A stretch of DNA of 64,000 nt from Bosea sp. Tri-49 (GCF_003952665.1 NZ_CP017946.1:3720001-3784000), one strand, 5' to 3'; counted from the stretch's first letter, positions 47,076 through 56,115 are shown. Notes: a model not told the origin generated them from the letters alone. A program made the numbers and translations.

Positions 47076-47524
47076 GAACTTCGCGCCGCAGCGTGGCCGG
47101 TCTCCTGGCGGCCTCTTATGTGATGGCTGGCGCCTTCTGGGCGACCGACGGTTTGGCGCAGGCCGCCAAGCGGCAGAAGCCGCCGCCCGGCGCGCTCGTC
47201 TATTTTCACTATCCCCTCGATGGCTTGCGCGTACCGGAGCGCTTCACCGTCCGGATCGGGCTGCGCAACATGGGTGTCGCACCGGCTGGCGTCGACCATG
47301 CGGCGACCGGCCATCACCATTTGCTGATCGACACCGATCCTGGCCCGCCCGGCCAGCCGATCCCGTCCGACTACAACAATATCCATCTTGGCAACGGCCA
47401 AACGGAGGTTGTCGTCACCTTGCCGAAAGGGTCACATACGCTGCAATTATTGCTTGGGGACCACACCCACACGCCGCATGATCCGCCTGTGATGTCGCAG
47501 AAGATCACGATCTATGTGCGCTGA
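47072..47524 (+). CDS. exported single-domain DUF4399 protein
   Basis: A 150-residue protein with a signal peptide (ending near DGLAQAA) and one DUF4399 domain with all of the His-rich elements (GHHHLLIDTD, DYNNIHLGNGQTE, HTPHDPPVMSQ). It most resembles the third domain of the preceding gene (both have GLRNMGVAPAGV), which suggests it arose from it by partial duplication. The start overlaps the preceding stop by four bases (ATGA). The pseudo-caspase gene follows after 40 bp. Confidence 0.87.
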   Translation: MRTSRRSVAGLLAASYVMAGAFWATDGLAQAAKRQKPPPGALVYFHYPLDGLRVPERFTVRIGLRNMGVAPAGVDHAATGHHHLLIDTDPGPPGQPIPSDYNNIHLGNGQTEVVVTLPKGSHTLQLLLGDHTHTPHDPPVMSQKITIYVR

Positions 47525-47564
47525 GACTGCGGCAGACTGCGCCCCGAGACGCCGCTGATGACAG

Positions 47565-49298
47565 ATGGTCGCTAGCATGGACTGGTTGCGCTCCTTCGTC
47601 CTCGCCGTCCCGCTCGTCGCGCTCGCGGCAATCCCTGCCCTGCCGCAGGAGGCTGCGCCGCCCACCCGCGTTGCGCTGGTAATAGCCAACGGCGCCTACC
47701 CCGATGCGGCCCTCGCCCAAGTGCCGGCACAGGGCCGCGCCGTTGCCGCGGCTCTGCGCGAAGGCGGCTTCGAGGTAGTCGCGGTGGAAAATGGGGCCCG
47801 CGCGGACATGCGGCAGGCCATCGCTCAGTTTGCCGGCAAGCTGCGCCCCGGCGCTTCGGCTGTGGTCTTCTATTCCGGTCATGCCGTGCAGCAGCGTGAC
47901 CGCGATTTCCTCGTGCCGATCTCGCCCAATCCGGTGCAGGACGCAGTCGATCTCGACGAGGTGATCGACCCGCTGATCATTGCCAAGCCGTCCAGTGCCC
48001 TCGTGCTGATCGACGCCAGCCGCGACAATCCCTGGCAGGCGCGAGGCAAGGGCCTGCGTGCGACCGAGCGCCTCGAGACCGTCGCAGTGATGTTCACGGC
48101 CGCACCGGGAAAAACGGTCGCGGACTCCGGTCCTCGTGGCAATCCCGCGGTCGAGGAATGGCTGAAGGCGATCCGCACGCCCGGTCTCGACATGGCGGCG
48201 GCGGTCGAGCGCGTACGCGACGCGGTGGCGAAGGCGAGCCGGCGCAGCCAGCAGATCTGGCTCTCATCGGCGCCACCGAAGGGGCTCGTGGTGACCCCGG
48301 TCGGCCAGCCCCTCGCGGTCGCGCAGGCGAACCGCGCCGTCATCCTGTCACCACCCAGTTCCGACACCTCGCCGGACGCCTTCGAGCTCGCCTTCTGGGA
48401 ATCGATCCGCAACAGCGAGAATGCCAGCGAATACCGCGCCTATCTCGACGCCTATCCGAATGGCCGTTTCTCGGCACTGGCGCGCGCCCGCGAGCAGCTC
48501 TACCGCGGCAAGCCCGGAGCGGCTGCGCCCGCAGCCTCGGCCGCCCGGCCTCCGGCCCCCGCAACGCCCGCCGCGCCGGCGCCGAAGACGGGCCCGATCC
48601 GCGACTGCAACGACTGCCCCGAGCTGACGGCGATTCCGCCCGGCTCTTTCCAGATGGGTTCGAACGATCTCTACGAATTCGAGAAGCCTGTTCACCCCGT
48701 TGCCGTGCGTGGCTTCTATCTTGGCACGCGCGAGGTGAATTTCGAGGAATGGGATCGCTGCGTGAACGAGGGCGGCTGCAACTACCGGCCTGACGATCGC
48801 GGGCTGGGGCGCGGCAAGCGACCCGTCACGGATCTTCACTGGAACGACGCCAATGCCTATCTCGCCTGGCTCTCGGCCAAGACGGGAAAGCGCTATCGGC
48901 TCCCGAGCGAGAGCGAATGGGAATATGCCGCTCGTGCCGGCACGACGACGACCTATCCCTGGGGCCAGACCGTGGATAAGGAGCGCGCGAACTGCTTGGG
49001 CTGCAACGATCAGCCACGCCGCAGTGCCGCCGCTTCGGGCCAGTATCCGCCCAACGCCTTCGGCCTCTATGACATGGCTGGCAACGCGGCCGAGTGGGTC
49101 GCGGATTGCTGGAGCGAGAATTATCGCACTGCACCGCGCGATGGCAGTGCCCATGTCGCGCCTGGTTGCCGCGAGCGCGTGCTGCGCGGCGGCTCCTTCA
49201 ACAACGATCCACGCTATCTGCGCTCGGCCGCCCGCTTCAAATACGAGGCCGATGTGCGCTTCTACACCAATGGCTTCCGCGTCGCGCGCGAGCCCTGA
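47565..49298 (+). CDS. pseudo-caspase fused to a formylglycine-generating-enzyme-like domain
   Basis: A 577-residue exported protein. After a signal peptide (to about residue 28) comes a caspase p20-like domain that keeps the His (YSGHA, His106) but has Ser152 in place of the catalytic Cys (LIDASRDNPW; compare LDACRNNPF in the neighbouring protease). A Pro/Ala linker (315-345) leads to a complete FGE/sulfatase-modifying-factor fold (352-577) with IPPGSFQMGS, RLPSESEWEYAARAG and GNAAEWVADCW. The two copper-binding cysteines of true FGEs are missing: RGGSFNND replaces RGGSxxC. Both halves therefore look like binding modules. ATG at 47577 is an alternative start; neither has a good RBS. Confidence 0.85.
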   Translation: MVASMDWLRSFVLAVPLVALAAIPALPQEAAPPTRVALVIANGAYPDAALAQVPAQGRAVAAALREGGFEVVAVENGARADMRQAIAQFAGKLRPGASAVVFYSGHAVQQRDRDFLVPISPNPVQDAVDLDEVIDPLIIAKPSSALVLIDASRDNPWQARGKGLRATERLETVAVMFTAAPGKTVADSGPRGNPAVEEWLKAIRTPGLDMAAAVERVRDAVAKASRRSQQIWLSSAPPKGLVVTPVGQPLAVAQANRAVILSPPSSDTSPDAFELAFWESIRNSENASEYRAYLDAYPNGRFSALARAREQLYRGKPGAAAPAASAARPPAPATPAAPAPKTGPIRDCNDCPELTAIPPGSFQMGSNDLYEFEKPVHPVAVRGFYLGTREVNFEEWDRCVNEGGCNYRPDDRGLGRGKRPVTDLHWNDANAYLAWLSAKTGKRYRLPSESEWEYAARAGTTTTYPWGQTVDKERANCLGCNDQPRRSAAASGQYPPNAFGLYDMAGNAAEWVADCWSENYRTAPRDGSAHVAPGCRERVLRGGSFNNDPRYLRSAARFKYEADVRFYTNGFRVAREP

Positions 49299-49880
49299 CG
49301 ACGGCTCGCTTTTAGATCATTTTAGCGAAGCGAAGGGCGGTGATGCCATGGCCGCGTGAGCGCGTGAGAGCAATGATCCGTTCCACCAACGCCCGCTTCC
49401 TGGCGTTTATCCAATGTCCACAAGCGGTGAAAAACGATTGGGCTGCGCGGGCATACAGCTAGAAACGTTTCGCCGAGAGCATAGCGAAGGTCTTGCTGAT
49501 CACGACGAAGCACCGCCATGGCGGTGAGGGCTAAACTTGAGCGCCTTAAACGCAAGAACCCCGGCCGCGATGCGGGCGGGGTTTTGTTTGGTCTGCGTGT
49601 GTTTGATTTGGTTGCGGGGGGCTGAAATCACCGAGAGCACGAAGGAAGAGCGTCTGCTCCTGGCCCATAGCCGACTTTAGCGAGATCCGGTTTTGGGCGA
49701 TGTGACGAGCCGGTTGAGGCTGGCGTAACGGAGAACTGCGCGTACTGTCGAATACCGCCACTGCTCGCGCGAACATATGCGCGGTAGCAGCACCCCTTCG
49801 GATCGCCCCGTCCTGGGAAGCAATTTGGGGGGCTGATTCAGCAGCACAGCATTATTAGAGAGGTCGCAGCTCGGACCGGC
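49299..49880. other. 582-bp region without a confident gene; terminator at 49557-49587
   Basis: No frame here looks like a known protein; short minus-strand frames (49322-49555 and 49546-49776) have no good start signals. A strong inverted repeat, AACCCCG-G-CCGC / GCGG-G-CGGGGTT with loop GAT (49557-49583), is followed by TTTTGTTTGG on the plus strand and is probably an intrinsic terminator, although it lies about 260 bp after the nearest plus-strand stop. A 36-codon plus-strand frame (49519-49629) overlaps it and may be a remnant. Confidence 0.5.
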
Positions 49881-50537
49881 TCAGGTCGTGGCGGCACTCT
49901 CATCTCGCGGTGTCGGTCCTCGCCATTCGGCCCAACTCGGCCGCTTCAGGTGGAACAGATCGGACGTCCGAAGATAGGCCTCTCCGCCATGCATGCGGGC
50001 AATCAGCTCGAGCGCCGGGGTGTCGATGTGACAGCGCTCCGCATCCTGCACGAAGCGGTCTTCGACATGGGCGCACAGGACGCGGCCGATCACGATGGTC
50101 TGCAGCGGTCCGGTGACGAGCGAGGTGAGCGCCTGGCATTCGAACGCGACCCGCGCCGTCCTGATGCGCGGCGGAGCGACGAAACGTGAAGCCGCTGCCT
50201 CCAACTCGGCCAGCGCCAGTTCGTCGACCTCCGGCGGCGCATCGATGCAGGTCAGGTTCATCGCCGAAGCGTCGGCTTCCGCCACCAGGTTGACCACGAA
50301 CTCCCCGGTTTCGAGGATGTTGGCGGCGGTGTCCTTGAGCAGGCCGGCCTTCGGCATGATGCCGATGGCAACGGTCGGCGGATCATTGCCCATCATATTG
50401 AAGAAGCTGAACGGAGCGGCGTTGAGCACGCCGTCGCGCGACAGCGTGGTGATCCAGGCGATCGGCCGCGGCACGATCGTCGCTGTCATGATCTTGTAGC
50501 GGTCCTGCGGCGGCAGCGTCGCCATGTCGAAAATCAT
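49881..50537 (-). CDS. flavin reductase family protein (ring-cleavage operon)
   Basis: A 218-residue FMN-binding split-barrel protein with IVPRPIAWITT, NAAPFSFFNMMGNDPP and GEFVVNLV, the pattern of the group named flavin reductase-like or DIM6/NTAB. It is the last of nine genes on one transcript beginning at 58164. No partner monooxygenase is encoded in this operon, so its acceptor is unknown; the nearest flavoenzyme is the acyl-CoA-dehydrogenase-like protein at 60084. It differs clearly from the flavin reductase of the sulfur operon. Confidence 0.85.
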   Translation of the reverse strand: MIFDMATLPPQDRYKIMTATIVPRPIAWITTLSRDGVLNAAPFSFFNMMGNDPPTVAIGIMPKAGLLKDTAANILETGEFVVNLVAEADASAMNLTCIDAPPEVDELALAELEAAASRFVAPPRIRTARVAFECQALTSLVTGPLQTIVIGRVLCAHVEDRFVQDAERCHIDTPALELIARMHGGEAYLRTSDLFHLKRPSWAEWRGPTPRDESAATT

Positions 50538-50546
50538 GTCCGGGCC

Positions 50547-51431
50547 TCAGTCCTTCGGCCCGGAGCTGCCCATCGCGGCTGCGAGGGCGGGCGCCAACAC
50601 GCCATCGGGCCTGGCCAGGTCGAGTGCGATGTCGAAATGGTTGTGCCGCGGCATGGCGATGACTTCGCCTGTGCGTCCTCCCGCCAGCCAAGCCGCGGCG
50701 TACTCGGCCGTCTGCCGCCGGAACTCGCTGGTTTCCAGTCCGCCGACAGAGGCCAGCAATGTCGTGGCCGAGCTCTGGGGGATATGCCGGATCGGGCTGT
50801 TGCGGGCGATCGCGGCGTCGTCCAGCCCGAGCCAGGCATCGACATGGGTGGAGCGCAGCGGTTCGATGTCGTGCAGCCCCGACAGGGCCATGCCGACTTT
50901 GATCGCATCGCCCGGCAGCCCGAAATCGGCCTGCCAGCCACCGGCCAGCAGCATCCCGACGAGATGGCCGCCGGCCGAGGAGCCACCGACGGCAAGGCTA
51001 CCGGTCCGGTGTTGCGCGCGCCGGGCATGGAGGAAGGCGACGGCGGTGCGGGTCTGTCTGATGATCTCGTCGAGCGAAGCCTGCGGCGCCAGCGTGTAGT
51101 TCATCACCGCGACGGCAAAGCCGTGCGCCTTCGGGCCCGGCACGACGAAAGCGTTGTCGTCCTTCGAGCTCGCCCGCCAGTAGCCGCCATGGACCCAGAG
51201 GAAGAGCGGCGCACCCGGCTCGGCCGGATAGAGGTCGAGCGTCTCGCCGCTGGCCTCGTCATAGACGATGTCGGCGATGCGCTCGTTCTCCCGCTGCACC
51301 TTTGCGCTGACCGAGACGTATTTCGCGTACTCCGCGTCGAATGAGGCGACGCTTTCGCGGGCATTGTACTCGCGGTCGAGCGCGACGCGGTCGAAGCCGC
51401 GATAGACCGGTTCGCTGGCGGTTTGTGCCAT
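50547..51431 (-). CDS. alpha/beta hydrolase (HGGYW type)
   Basis: A 294-residue hydrolase of the esterase/lipase group that includes kynurenine formamidases. It shows the oxyanion-hole motif HGGYW, and the nucleophile elbow GGSSAGG; a His near the C terminus lies in PRHNHFDIALD. Such enzymes cleave esters or aryl formamides. In an operon with a ring-cleavage dioxygenase and an FAH-type hydrolase it might release an aromatic acid from an ester or amide precursor. Spacing to both neighbours is 9-10 bp. Confidence 0.86.
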   Translation of the reverse strand: MAQTASEPVYRGFDRVALDREYNARESVASFDAEYAKYVSVSAKVQRENERIADIVYDEASGETLDLYPAEPGAPLFLWVHGGYWRASSKDDNAFVVPGPKAHGFAVAVMNYTLAPQASLDEIIRQTRTAVAFLHARRAQHRTGSLAVGGSSAGGHLVGMLLAGGWQADFGLPGDAIKVGMALSGLHDIEPLRSTHVDAWLGLDDAAIARNSPIRHIPQSSATTLLASVGGLETSEFRRQTAEYAAAWLAGGRTGEVIAMPRHNHFDIALDLARPDGVLAPALAAAMGSSGPKD

Positions 51432-51441
51432 GGCGATGTCC

Positions 51442-52137
51442 TCACAGACCGAGATAGCGGCTGGCGAGATCTGGGTCGTCGTGGAGCGCGGCCGGCGTGC
51501 CGGCCCAGACGATCCGCCCCTTCTCGACGACGTGGTGGCGGTCGACCAGGGCCGCCATCTCCGCCAGGTTCTTGTCGACGACGACGATGGTTTGCCCGGC
51601 CTGCTTGAGCATCTGCAGGCAGCGCCAGATCTCGGCGCGGATCAGCGGCGCGAGCCCTTCGGTCGCCTCGTCGAGGATGAGAAGGCGCGGATTGGTCATG
51701 AGGGCCCGGCCGACCGCCAGCATCTGCTGCTCGCCGCCCGACAAGGTCCTCGCCGACTGGCGCCGCCTTTCGCCGAGACGCGGGAACAGCTCGATCACGC
51801 GCGGCAAGGTCCAGTGCCCGGCGCTGCCGCCGCGCGCGGTGGCGATGAGGTTCTCCTCGACCGTCAGCGACGGGAACACCCGTCGCCCTTCCGGCACCAG
51901 CCCGATGCCGAGCCGGGCGATCGCGTTCGGCGCCAGCCCGGACAGCGGCCGGCCGTCGAAGGCGATCTCGCCGCCGGTGGGCCGCGTCAGCCCCATGATG
52001 GCGCGGATCGTGGTGGTCTTGCCCATGCCATTGCGGCCGATGAGCGAGACGACCTCGCCGGCGCGGGCGTCGAAGGACAAGCCGAACAGGACCCGGGCAT
52101 GGCCATAGCCGGCCGCGAGTTCGCGCACGCTCAGCAT
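51442..52137 (-). CDS. livF: branched-chain-type ABC transporter ATP-binding protein LivF
   Basis: A 231-residue ATPase of the LivF group, with Walker A GRNGMGKTT, signature LSGGEQQ and Walker B LLILDEATEGL followed by the typical LAPLIR. It pairs with LivG to drive import through LivH/LivM. The start overlaps the end of livG by seven bases. In catabolic operons such Liv-like systems often import aromatic acids rather than leucine. Confidence 0.9.
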   Translation of the reverse strand: MLSVRELAAGYGHARVLFGLSFDARAGEVVSLIGRNGMGKTTTIRAIMGLTRPTGGEIAFDGRPLSGLAPNAIARLGIGLVPEGRRVFPSLTVEENLIATARGGSAGHWTLPRVIELFPRLGERRRQSARTLSGGEQQMLAVGRALMTNPRLLILDEATEGLAPLIRAEIWRCLQMLKQAGQTIVVVDKNLAEMAALVDRHHVVEKGRIVWAGTPAALHDDPDLASRYLGL

Positions 52138-52907
52138 GCCGGCTCTCCCCCGAGATAGGCGGCGCGGACTTGCGGATCGCTGCGCACCTCCGCCACCGTG
52201 CCGGTGAAGATGACGCGGCCATAGACCAGCACGCTGACGCGGTCCGCCAGCGCGAACACGGCGGCCATGTCGTGCTCGACCAGGAGGATGGCGTAGCGCC
52301 GCTTCAGCCCGTCGAGCAGCCGGGTCATCCGCCCCGATTCCTCCGGCCCCAGCCCGGCCATCGGCTCGTCGAGCAAGAGCAGCCTCGGCTCGCGTGCGAG
52401 CGCGACCGCGATCTCGAGCTGCCGGCGCTGGCCATGGGCGAGTGTCTCCGCCCGCCTGTCGGCGAGCTCGCCGAGGCCGACCTCGGCGAGCCGCGCGCGC
52501 GCACTGGCGATGGCGCCGGCATTGCCGCGCGGGTTCGACAACATGTCGAACGAGCCGCCGCCCCGGGTCTCGATCGACAGCAGCACGTTCTCGATCGCAG
52601 TGAAGTCCGGGCAGAGCTGGGTGATCTGGAAGGTCCGCCCGAGCCCGAGCCGGGAGCGCAGATGCGGACGCAGCCGGGTGACGTCGCGCCCGTCGAACAG
52701 GATGCGCCCGGCATCCGGCTTCAACTCCCCGCAGATCTGGGTGATCAGCGTCGATTTCCCAGCGCCGTTCGGACCGATCAGCGCGTGGAGCTCGCCGGGA
52801 CGAATGTCGAGCGTGACGTCATCGGTCGCGACCAGGGCTCCGAAGGCCTTGCGCAGCCCGTCGATCGCCAGGATCGGCGCTTGCTGCTGGGAGGAGAGCT
52901 CAACCAT
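52131..52907 (-). CDS. livG: branched-chain-type ABC transporter ATP-binding protein LivG
   Basis: A 258-residue ATPase of the LivG group: Walker A GPNGAGKST, a LivG-type LGRTFQITQL stretch, signature-like LAHGQRRQLEIA and Walker B LLLLDEPMAGL. It has the longer N-terminal half typical for LivG against LivF. The genes livM, livG and livF overlap by 7-8 bases, consistent with fixed stoichiometry. Confidence 0.9.
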   Translation of the reverse strand: MVELSSQQQAPILAIDGLRKAFGALVATDDVTLDIRPGELHALIGPNGAGKSTLITQICGELKPDAGRILFDGRDVTRLRPHLRSRLGLGRTFQITQLCPDFTAIENVLLSIETRGGGSFDMLSNPRGNAGAIASARARLAEVGLGELADRRAETLAHGQRRQLEIAVALAREPRLLLLDEPMAGLGPEESGRMTRLLDGLKRRYAILLVEHDMAAVFALADRVSVLVYGRVIFTGTVAEVRSDPQVRAAYLGGEPAC

Positions 52908-53874
52908 TGCGCTCTCCGAACAGGCGCCCGGCGATGCCGCGGCGACCGAACAGAGCGACCAGCGTCAGAATCGGCCCCATCACGATCATCCAGTGCTCGG
53001 TCCAGATCGAGAGGATCTGCTCGAGCGCAATGAAGACGGCGGCCCCGGCGATCGGGCCGAGCAGCGTGCCGAGCCCGCCGAGCACGACGATGGCGATGAA
53101 CTCGCCCGACTTGCTCCACGCGGCCATGTCGGGCGAGACGAAGCGGGCGTAGTTGGCCCAGAGCACGCCGGCGAGGCCGGTTCCGATCGCGGAGATGACG
53201 AAGGCGGTGAGCCGGAACGGGAACGGATCGACGCCGAGGTTGATCGAGCGTCGCTCGCTCTGCCGCAGCGCCTGGAGGACGAGGCCGAAGCGGGAGTTCA
53301 CGACCCTGGCGCAGAAGGCCGTCCAGCCGATCAGCAGCGCGATGCAGACATAGTAGAAGGTCGTCGGCCGCGAGAGGTCGATGAAAGGCAGCGTGTTGCG
53401 CCGGTCGAGCAGCAGGCCGTCGTCGCCGCCATAGCTCTGCAGCGAGACCAGCACGAAGAAGACCATCTGCGCGAAGGCGAGCGTGATCATGATGAACTGC
53501 ACGCCGCTGGTCTTCAGCGAGAGCGTCCCGACGATCGCGGCCAGAAGCGCGCAGGCTACCAGCGCCAGCGGCCAGACGATCAGCGCCGCATTCGACCCCT
53601 GCCAACCAAGGAGCGGCTCGCCCGCGCCGGTGTGGAAGGCGATGATGCCGACGGCGTAGCCGCCGAGCCCGAAGAACATGGCATGGCCGAAGCTGACCAG
53701 CGCGCCATAGCCCAGGATAAGGTCGAGGCTGACGGCGGCGATGGCGTAGATGGCGATACGGTTGGCAAGGCCGAGCAGCCCGGCCGAGCCGGTCAGCTGG
53801 GCGAGAAAGGGGGCGGCCAGCAGGAAGATAAGCCCGATGGCGATGACGGCGAGGCGAAGGCGGGAGGTCATCAT
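52900..53874 (-). CDS. livM: branched-chain-type ABC transporter permease LivM
   Basis: A 324-residue membrane protein with about nine or ten hydrophobic segments and the LivM hallmarks SLDLILGYGALVSFGHAMFFGLGGY, LRQSERRSINLG and VLGGLGTLLGPIAGA. The start is the first of two adjacent ATGs at 53874, just after the livH stop; a much longer open frame upstream runs through livH and is a shadow. It forms the translocation pore with LivH. Confidence 0.9.
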   Translation of the reverse strand: MMTSRLRLAVIAIGLIFLLAAPFLAQLTGSAGLLGLANRIAIYAIAAVSLDLILGYGALVSFGHAMFFGLGGYAVGIIAFHTGAGEPLLGWQGSNAALIVWPLALVACALLAAIVGTLSLKTSGVQFIMITLAFAQMVFFVLVSLQSYGGDDGLLLDRRNTLPFIDLSRPTTFYYVCIALLIGWTAFCARVVNSRFGLVLQALRQSERRSINLGVDPFPFRLTAFVISAIGTGLAGVLWANYARFVSPDMAAWSKSGEFIAIVVLGGLGTLLGPIAGAAVFIALEQILSIWTEHWMIVMGPILTLVALFGRRGIAGRLFGERNG

Positions 53875-53879
53875 CGCGT

Positions 53880-54800
53880 TCACCCCCTGGCCGGCAGCAG
53901 GCCGTTCGGCCGCACGAGGAGGACGATCGCCATCAGCACGTAAATGCTGGCCGAGACCAGCCCGGCGCCGAGCGTGTCGGCGGTCGAGGCCGGCAGCGAC
54001 AATTGCAGCAGCTGCGGGATGTAGGCCCGCCCCAGGCTGTCGACCATGCCGACGAGCAGCGCCCCGACCAGCGCGCCGCGAACCAAGCCGACGCCGCCGA
54101 CGACGATGACCACGAAGGTGGTGATGAGCACCCGCTCGCCCATGCCGATCTCGATGGCCAGCAGCGGCGCCGCCATGACGCCGGCGAGGCCGCACAGCGC
54201 GCCGCCGAGGCCGAAGACCAGCGTGTAGAGCCGGCGGATGTCGACGCCAAGCGCATCGACCATCTCGCGGTCGTCGGCACCGGCACGGATCAGCATGCCG
54301 ACGCGGGTGTGATTGACCAGCGCCCACAGGCCGATCGCGACCAGTGCCCCGGTCACAATGAAGGCGACGCGCATCAGCGGGTAGTCGAGGCCCGGAAGCA
54401 GCGGCACCGAGCCCTGCAGGAAGGGCGGAATGTCCATCAGCGGCGGGCGGCGCCCAAAGATCATGCTCACCGCCTCGTTGGTGAACAGGATCAGGCCGAG
54501 CGTCGCCAGCACCTGGTAGAGGTGGTCGCGGCGATACAGCCATTGCACCACCGCGACCTCGACGAGCACCGCATAGAGCCCGGCACCGATCAGGGCGGCC
54601 GCGATGCCGACCAGGAAGGAGCCGGTCGAGAGCACCGCGAACGCCGCGCTATAGGCGCCGACCATGTAGAAGGCGCCATGGGTGAGGTTGATCACTCCCA
54701 TGATGCCGAAGATCAGCGTCAATCCCGATGCCAGAAGAAACAGCATCGATCCATATTGCAGGCCGTTGAGAGCCTGCTCGATAAAGAGGATCATCTCCAC
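53880..54800 (-). CDS. livH: branched-chain-type ABC transporter permease LivH
   Basis: A 306-residue permease with about eight membrane segments. LivH features include the N-terminal LNGLQYGSMLFLLASGLTLIFG, INLTHGAFYMVGAY and the C-terminal GLVRGALVGALLVGM. It is encoded 56 bp after the binding protein and its stop lies just before the LivM start. Confidence 0.91.
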   Translation of the reverse strand: MEMILFIEQALNGLQYGSMLFLLASGLTLIFGIMGVINLTHGAFYMVGAYSAAFAVLSTGSFLVGIAAALIGAGLYAVLVEVAVVQWLYRRDHLYQVLATLGLILFTNEAVSMIFGRRPPLMDIPPFLQGSVPLLPGLDYPLMRVAFIVTGALVAIGLWALVNHTRVGMLIRAGADDREMVDALGVDIRRLYTLVFGLGGALCGLAGVMAAPLLAIEIGMGERVLITTFVVIVVGGVGLVRGALVGALLVGMVDSLGRAYIPQLLQLSLPASTADTLGAGLVSASIYVLMAIVLLVRPNGLLPARG

Positions 54801-54856
54801 ACGCCCTTGTTGCGCGGTGAATCAGGGGTCAGATGTGTCGATGGGTTTCGCAGCGC

Positions 54857-56053
54857 TCAGTTGAGCTTGCACTGGGCTGCATAGGCATCGCCGTAATCCT
54901 CGGCGATCTTGCGGACCATCGTCTGCACGATCTCGCCGGACGGGCGCTTCTCGAACTTCGTCAGGTAGTAATCCTGGACCGGGTGCTGGTTGGGCCCGAA
55001 GGAGAATTTCCCGCGCACGGCGGTGAACTGCGCCGCTCGCAGCGCCTTGCGGAACTCGTCCTGCTTGCCGATGTCGCCGTTCACTACCTTGAGGGCACTG
55101 CCGATCAGGTTGGCGGTATCGTAGGCCTGCTGGGCATACATGGTCGGCGTCCGCGAATAGGCCTTGCGGAAGGCTTCCACGAACGCCTTGGAGGCAGGGG
55201 TGGTGGCCTCGGGCGTCCAGAGAGCGGAAGCGTAGATGCCGTCTGCAGCATCGCCGGTCGCGCCGACCATATGCGCATCCATCGAGAAGGCCGGGATCAG
55301 CATGGGAATGCTCTTCGCCAGGCCGGCATTGGCATATTGCTTGGCAAAGTTGATACCGGCGCCGCCCGGATGGAACTGGTAGATCGCTTCCGGGGCGAGC
55401 GAGCGGACGCGCGCAAGCTCGACGGAGAAGTCGGTCTGGTCGAGCTTGGTGTAGATCTCGCCGGTGATCTCGCCCTTGAAGGTGCGCTTGAAGCCCTCCA
55501 GCGCATCGCGGCCGGCCTGATAGTTTGGCGCAAGCAGCGCGACGCGCTTGTAGCCGAGCCGGTTGGCGGCGAGCCCTGCCGCCTCGTGAAAGGCGTCGTT
55601 CTGGTAGGAGGCGACGAAATAGTTCCGGTGGCAGCGTTCGCCGGCAAAGGATGAGGGGCCGGGATTGAGGCTGACATAATAGCCGCCCGATTCCAGCACG
55701 CCCGGAACCACGGCAGCGAGCACGTTCGAGAAGTTCACGCCGGTGAAGAGCTTGACGCCGGACTGGATCAGCCGGTCGGCGGCCTGCTTGGCGTTCGCCG
55801 GCTTCAGCGCGTCGTCCTCGATAGCGAGGTTGACGGGAACGCCGCCCAGCTTGCCATCGGTCAAGGCGAGCTGGAAGCCGGCGCGGATGTCCTCGCCGAT
55901 ATAGCCGGCCGGCGTCGACAGCGTGGTGATGAAGCCGATCGTGACCGGGGCGCTCGCACCGGCCTGGGCGAACGCTGATTGCGTGATCGGCATTGCCGCT
56001 GCCGATGCGAGGCTGGCGACGATCATCCTGCGTGTGAATGCTGACCTGTTCAT
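54857..56053 (-). CDS. Liv-type ABC transporter substrate-binding protein
   Basis: A 398-residue periplasmic binding protein of the leucine-binding (family 4 / peripla_BP_6) type. It begins with a signal peptide (MNRSAFTRRMIVASLASAA, cleaved near SAFAQA). The mature part has the family elements VTIGFITTLSTPAGYIGED, QSGVKLFTGVNFSN and YLTKFEKRPSGEI. It presents its ligand to LivHMGF. Because its gene lies between the FAH-type hydrolase and the permeases, an aromatic or related acid is a likely ligand, but the binding residues cannot show this. Confidence 0.9.
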   Translation of the reverse strand: MNRSAFTRRMIVASLASAAAMPITQSAFAQAGASAPVTIGFITTLSTPAGYIGEDIRAGFQLALTDGKLGGVPVNLAIEDDALKPANAKQAADRLIQSGVKLFTGVNFSNVLAAVVPGVLESGGYYVSLNPGPSSFAGERCHRNYFVASYQNDAFHEAAGLAANRLGYKRVALLAPNYQAGRDALEGFKRTFKGEITGEIYTKLDQTDFSVELARVRSLAPEAIYQFHPGGAGINFAKQYANAGLAKSIPMLIPAFSMDAHMVGATGDAADGIYASALWTPEATTPASKAFVEAFRKAYSRTPTMYAQQAYDTANLIGSALKVVNGDIGKQDEFRKALRAAQFTAVRGKFSFGPNQHPVQDYYLTKFEKRPSGEIVQTMVRKIAEDYGDAYAAQCKLN

Positions 56054-56115
56054 CGAATTCCCCTCCGTTACGGCGCGGTCGTTGCCGCTGCCCTTTTGTC
56101 ACTGATGCGTGGATG

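Noticed and set aside
42957..49298. The caspase-containing locus as a classical anti-phage defence island
   Set aside because: All members have signal peptides and no nucleotide-binding sensor, nuclease or phage-related gene is near; an envelope role is more likely.
54003..54884. 293-codon plus-strand frame opposite livH
   Set aside because: It is rich in Asp, Arg, Gln and His as typical for the reverse reading of a hydrophobic membrane-protein gene.
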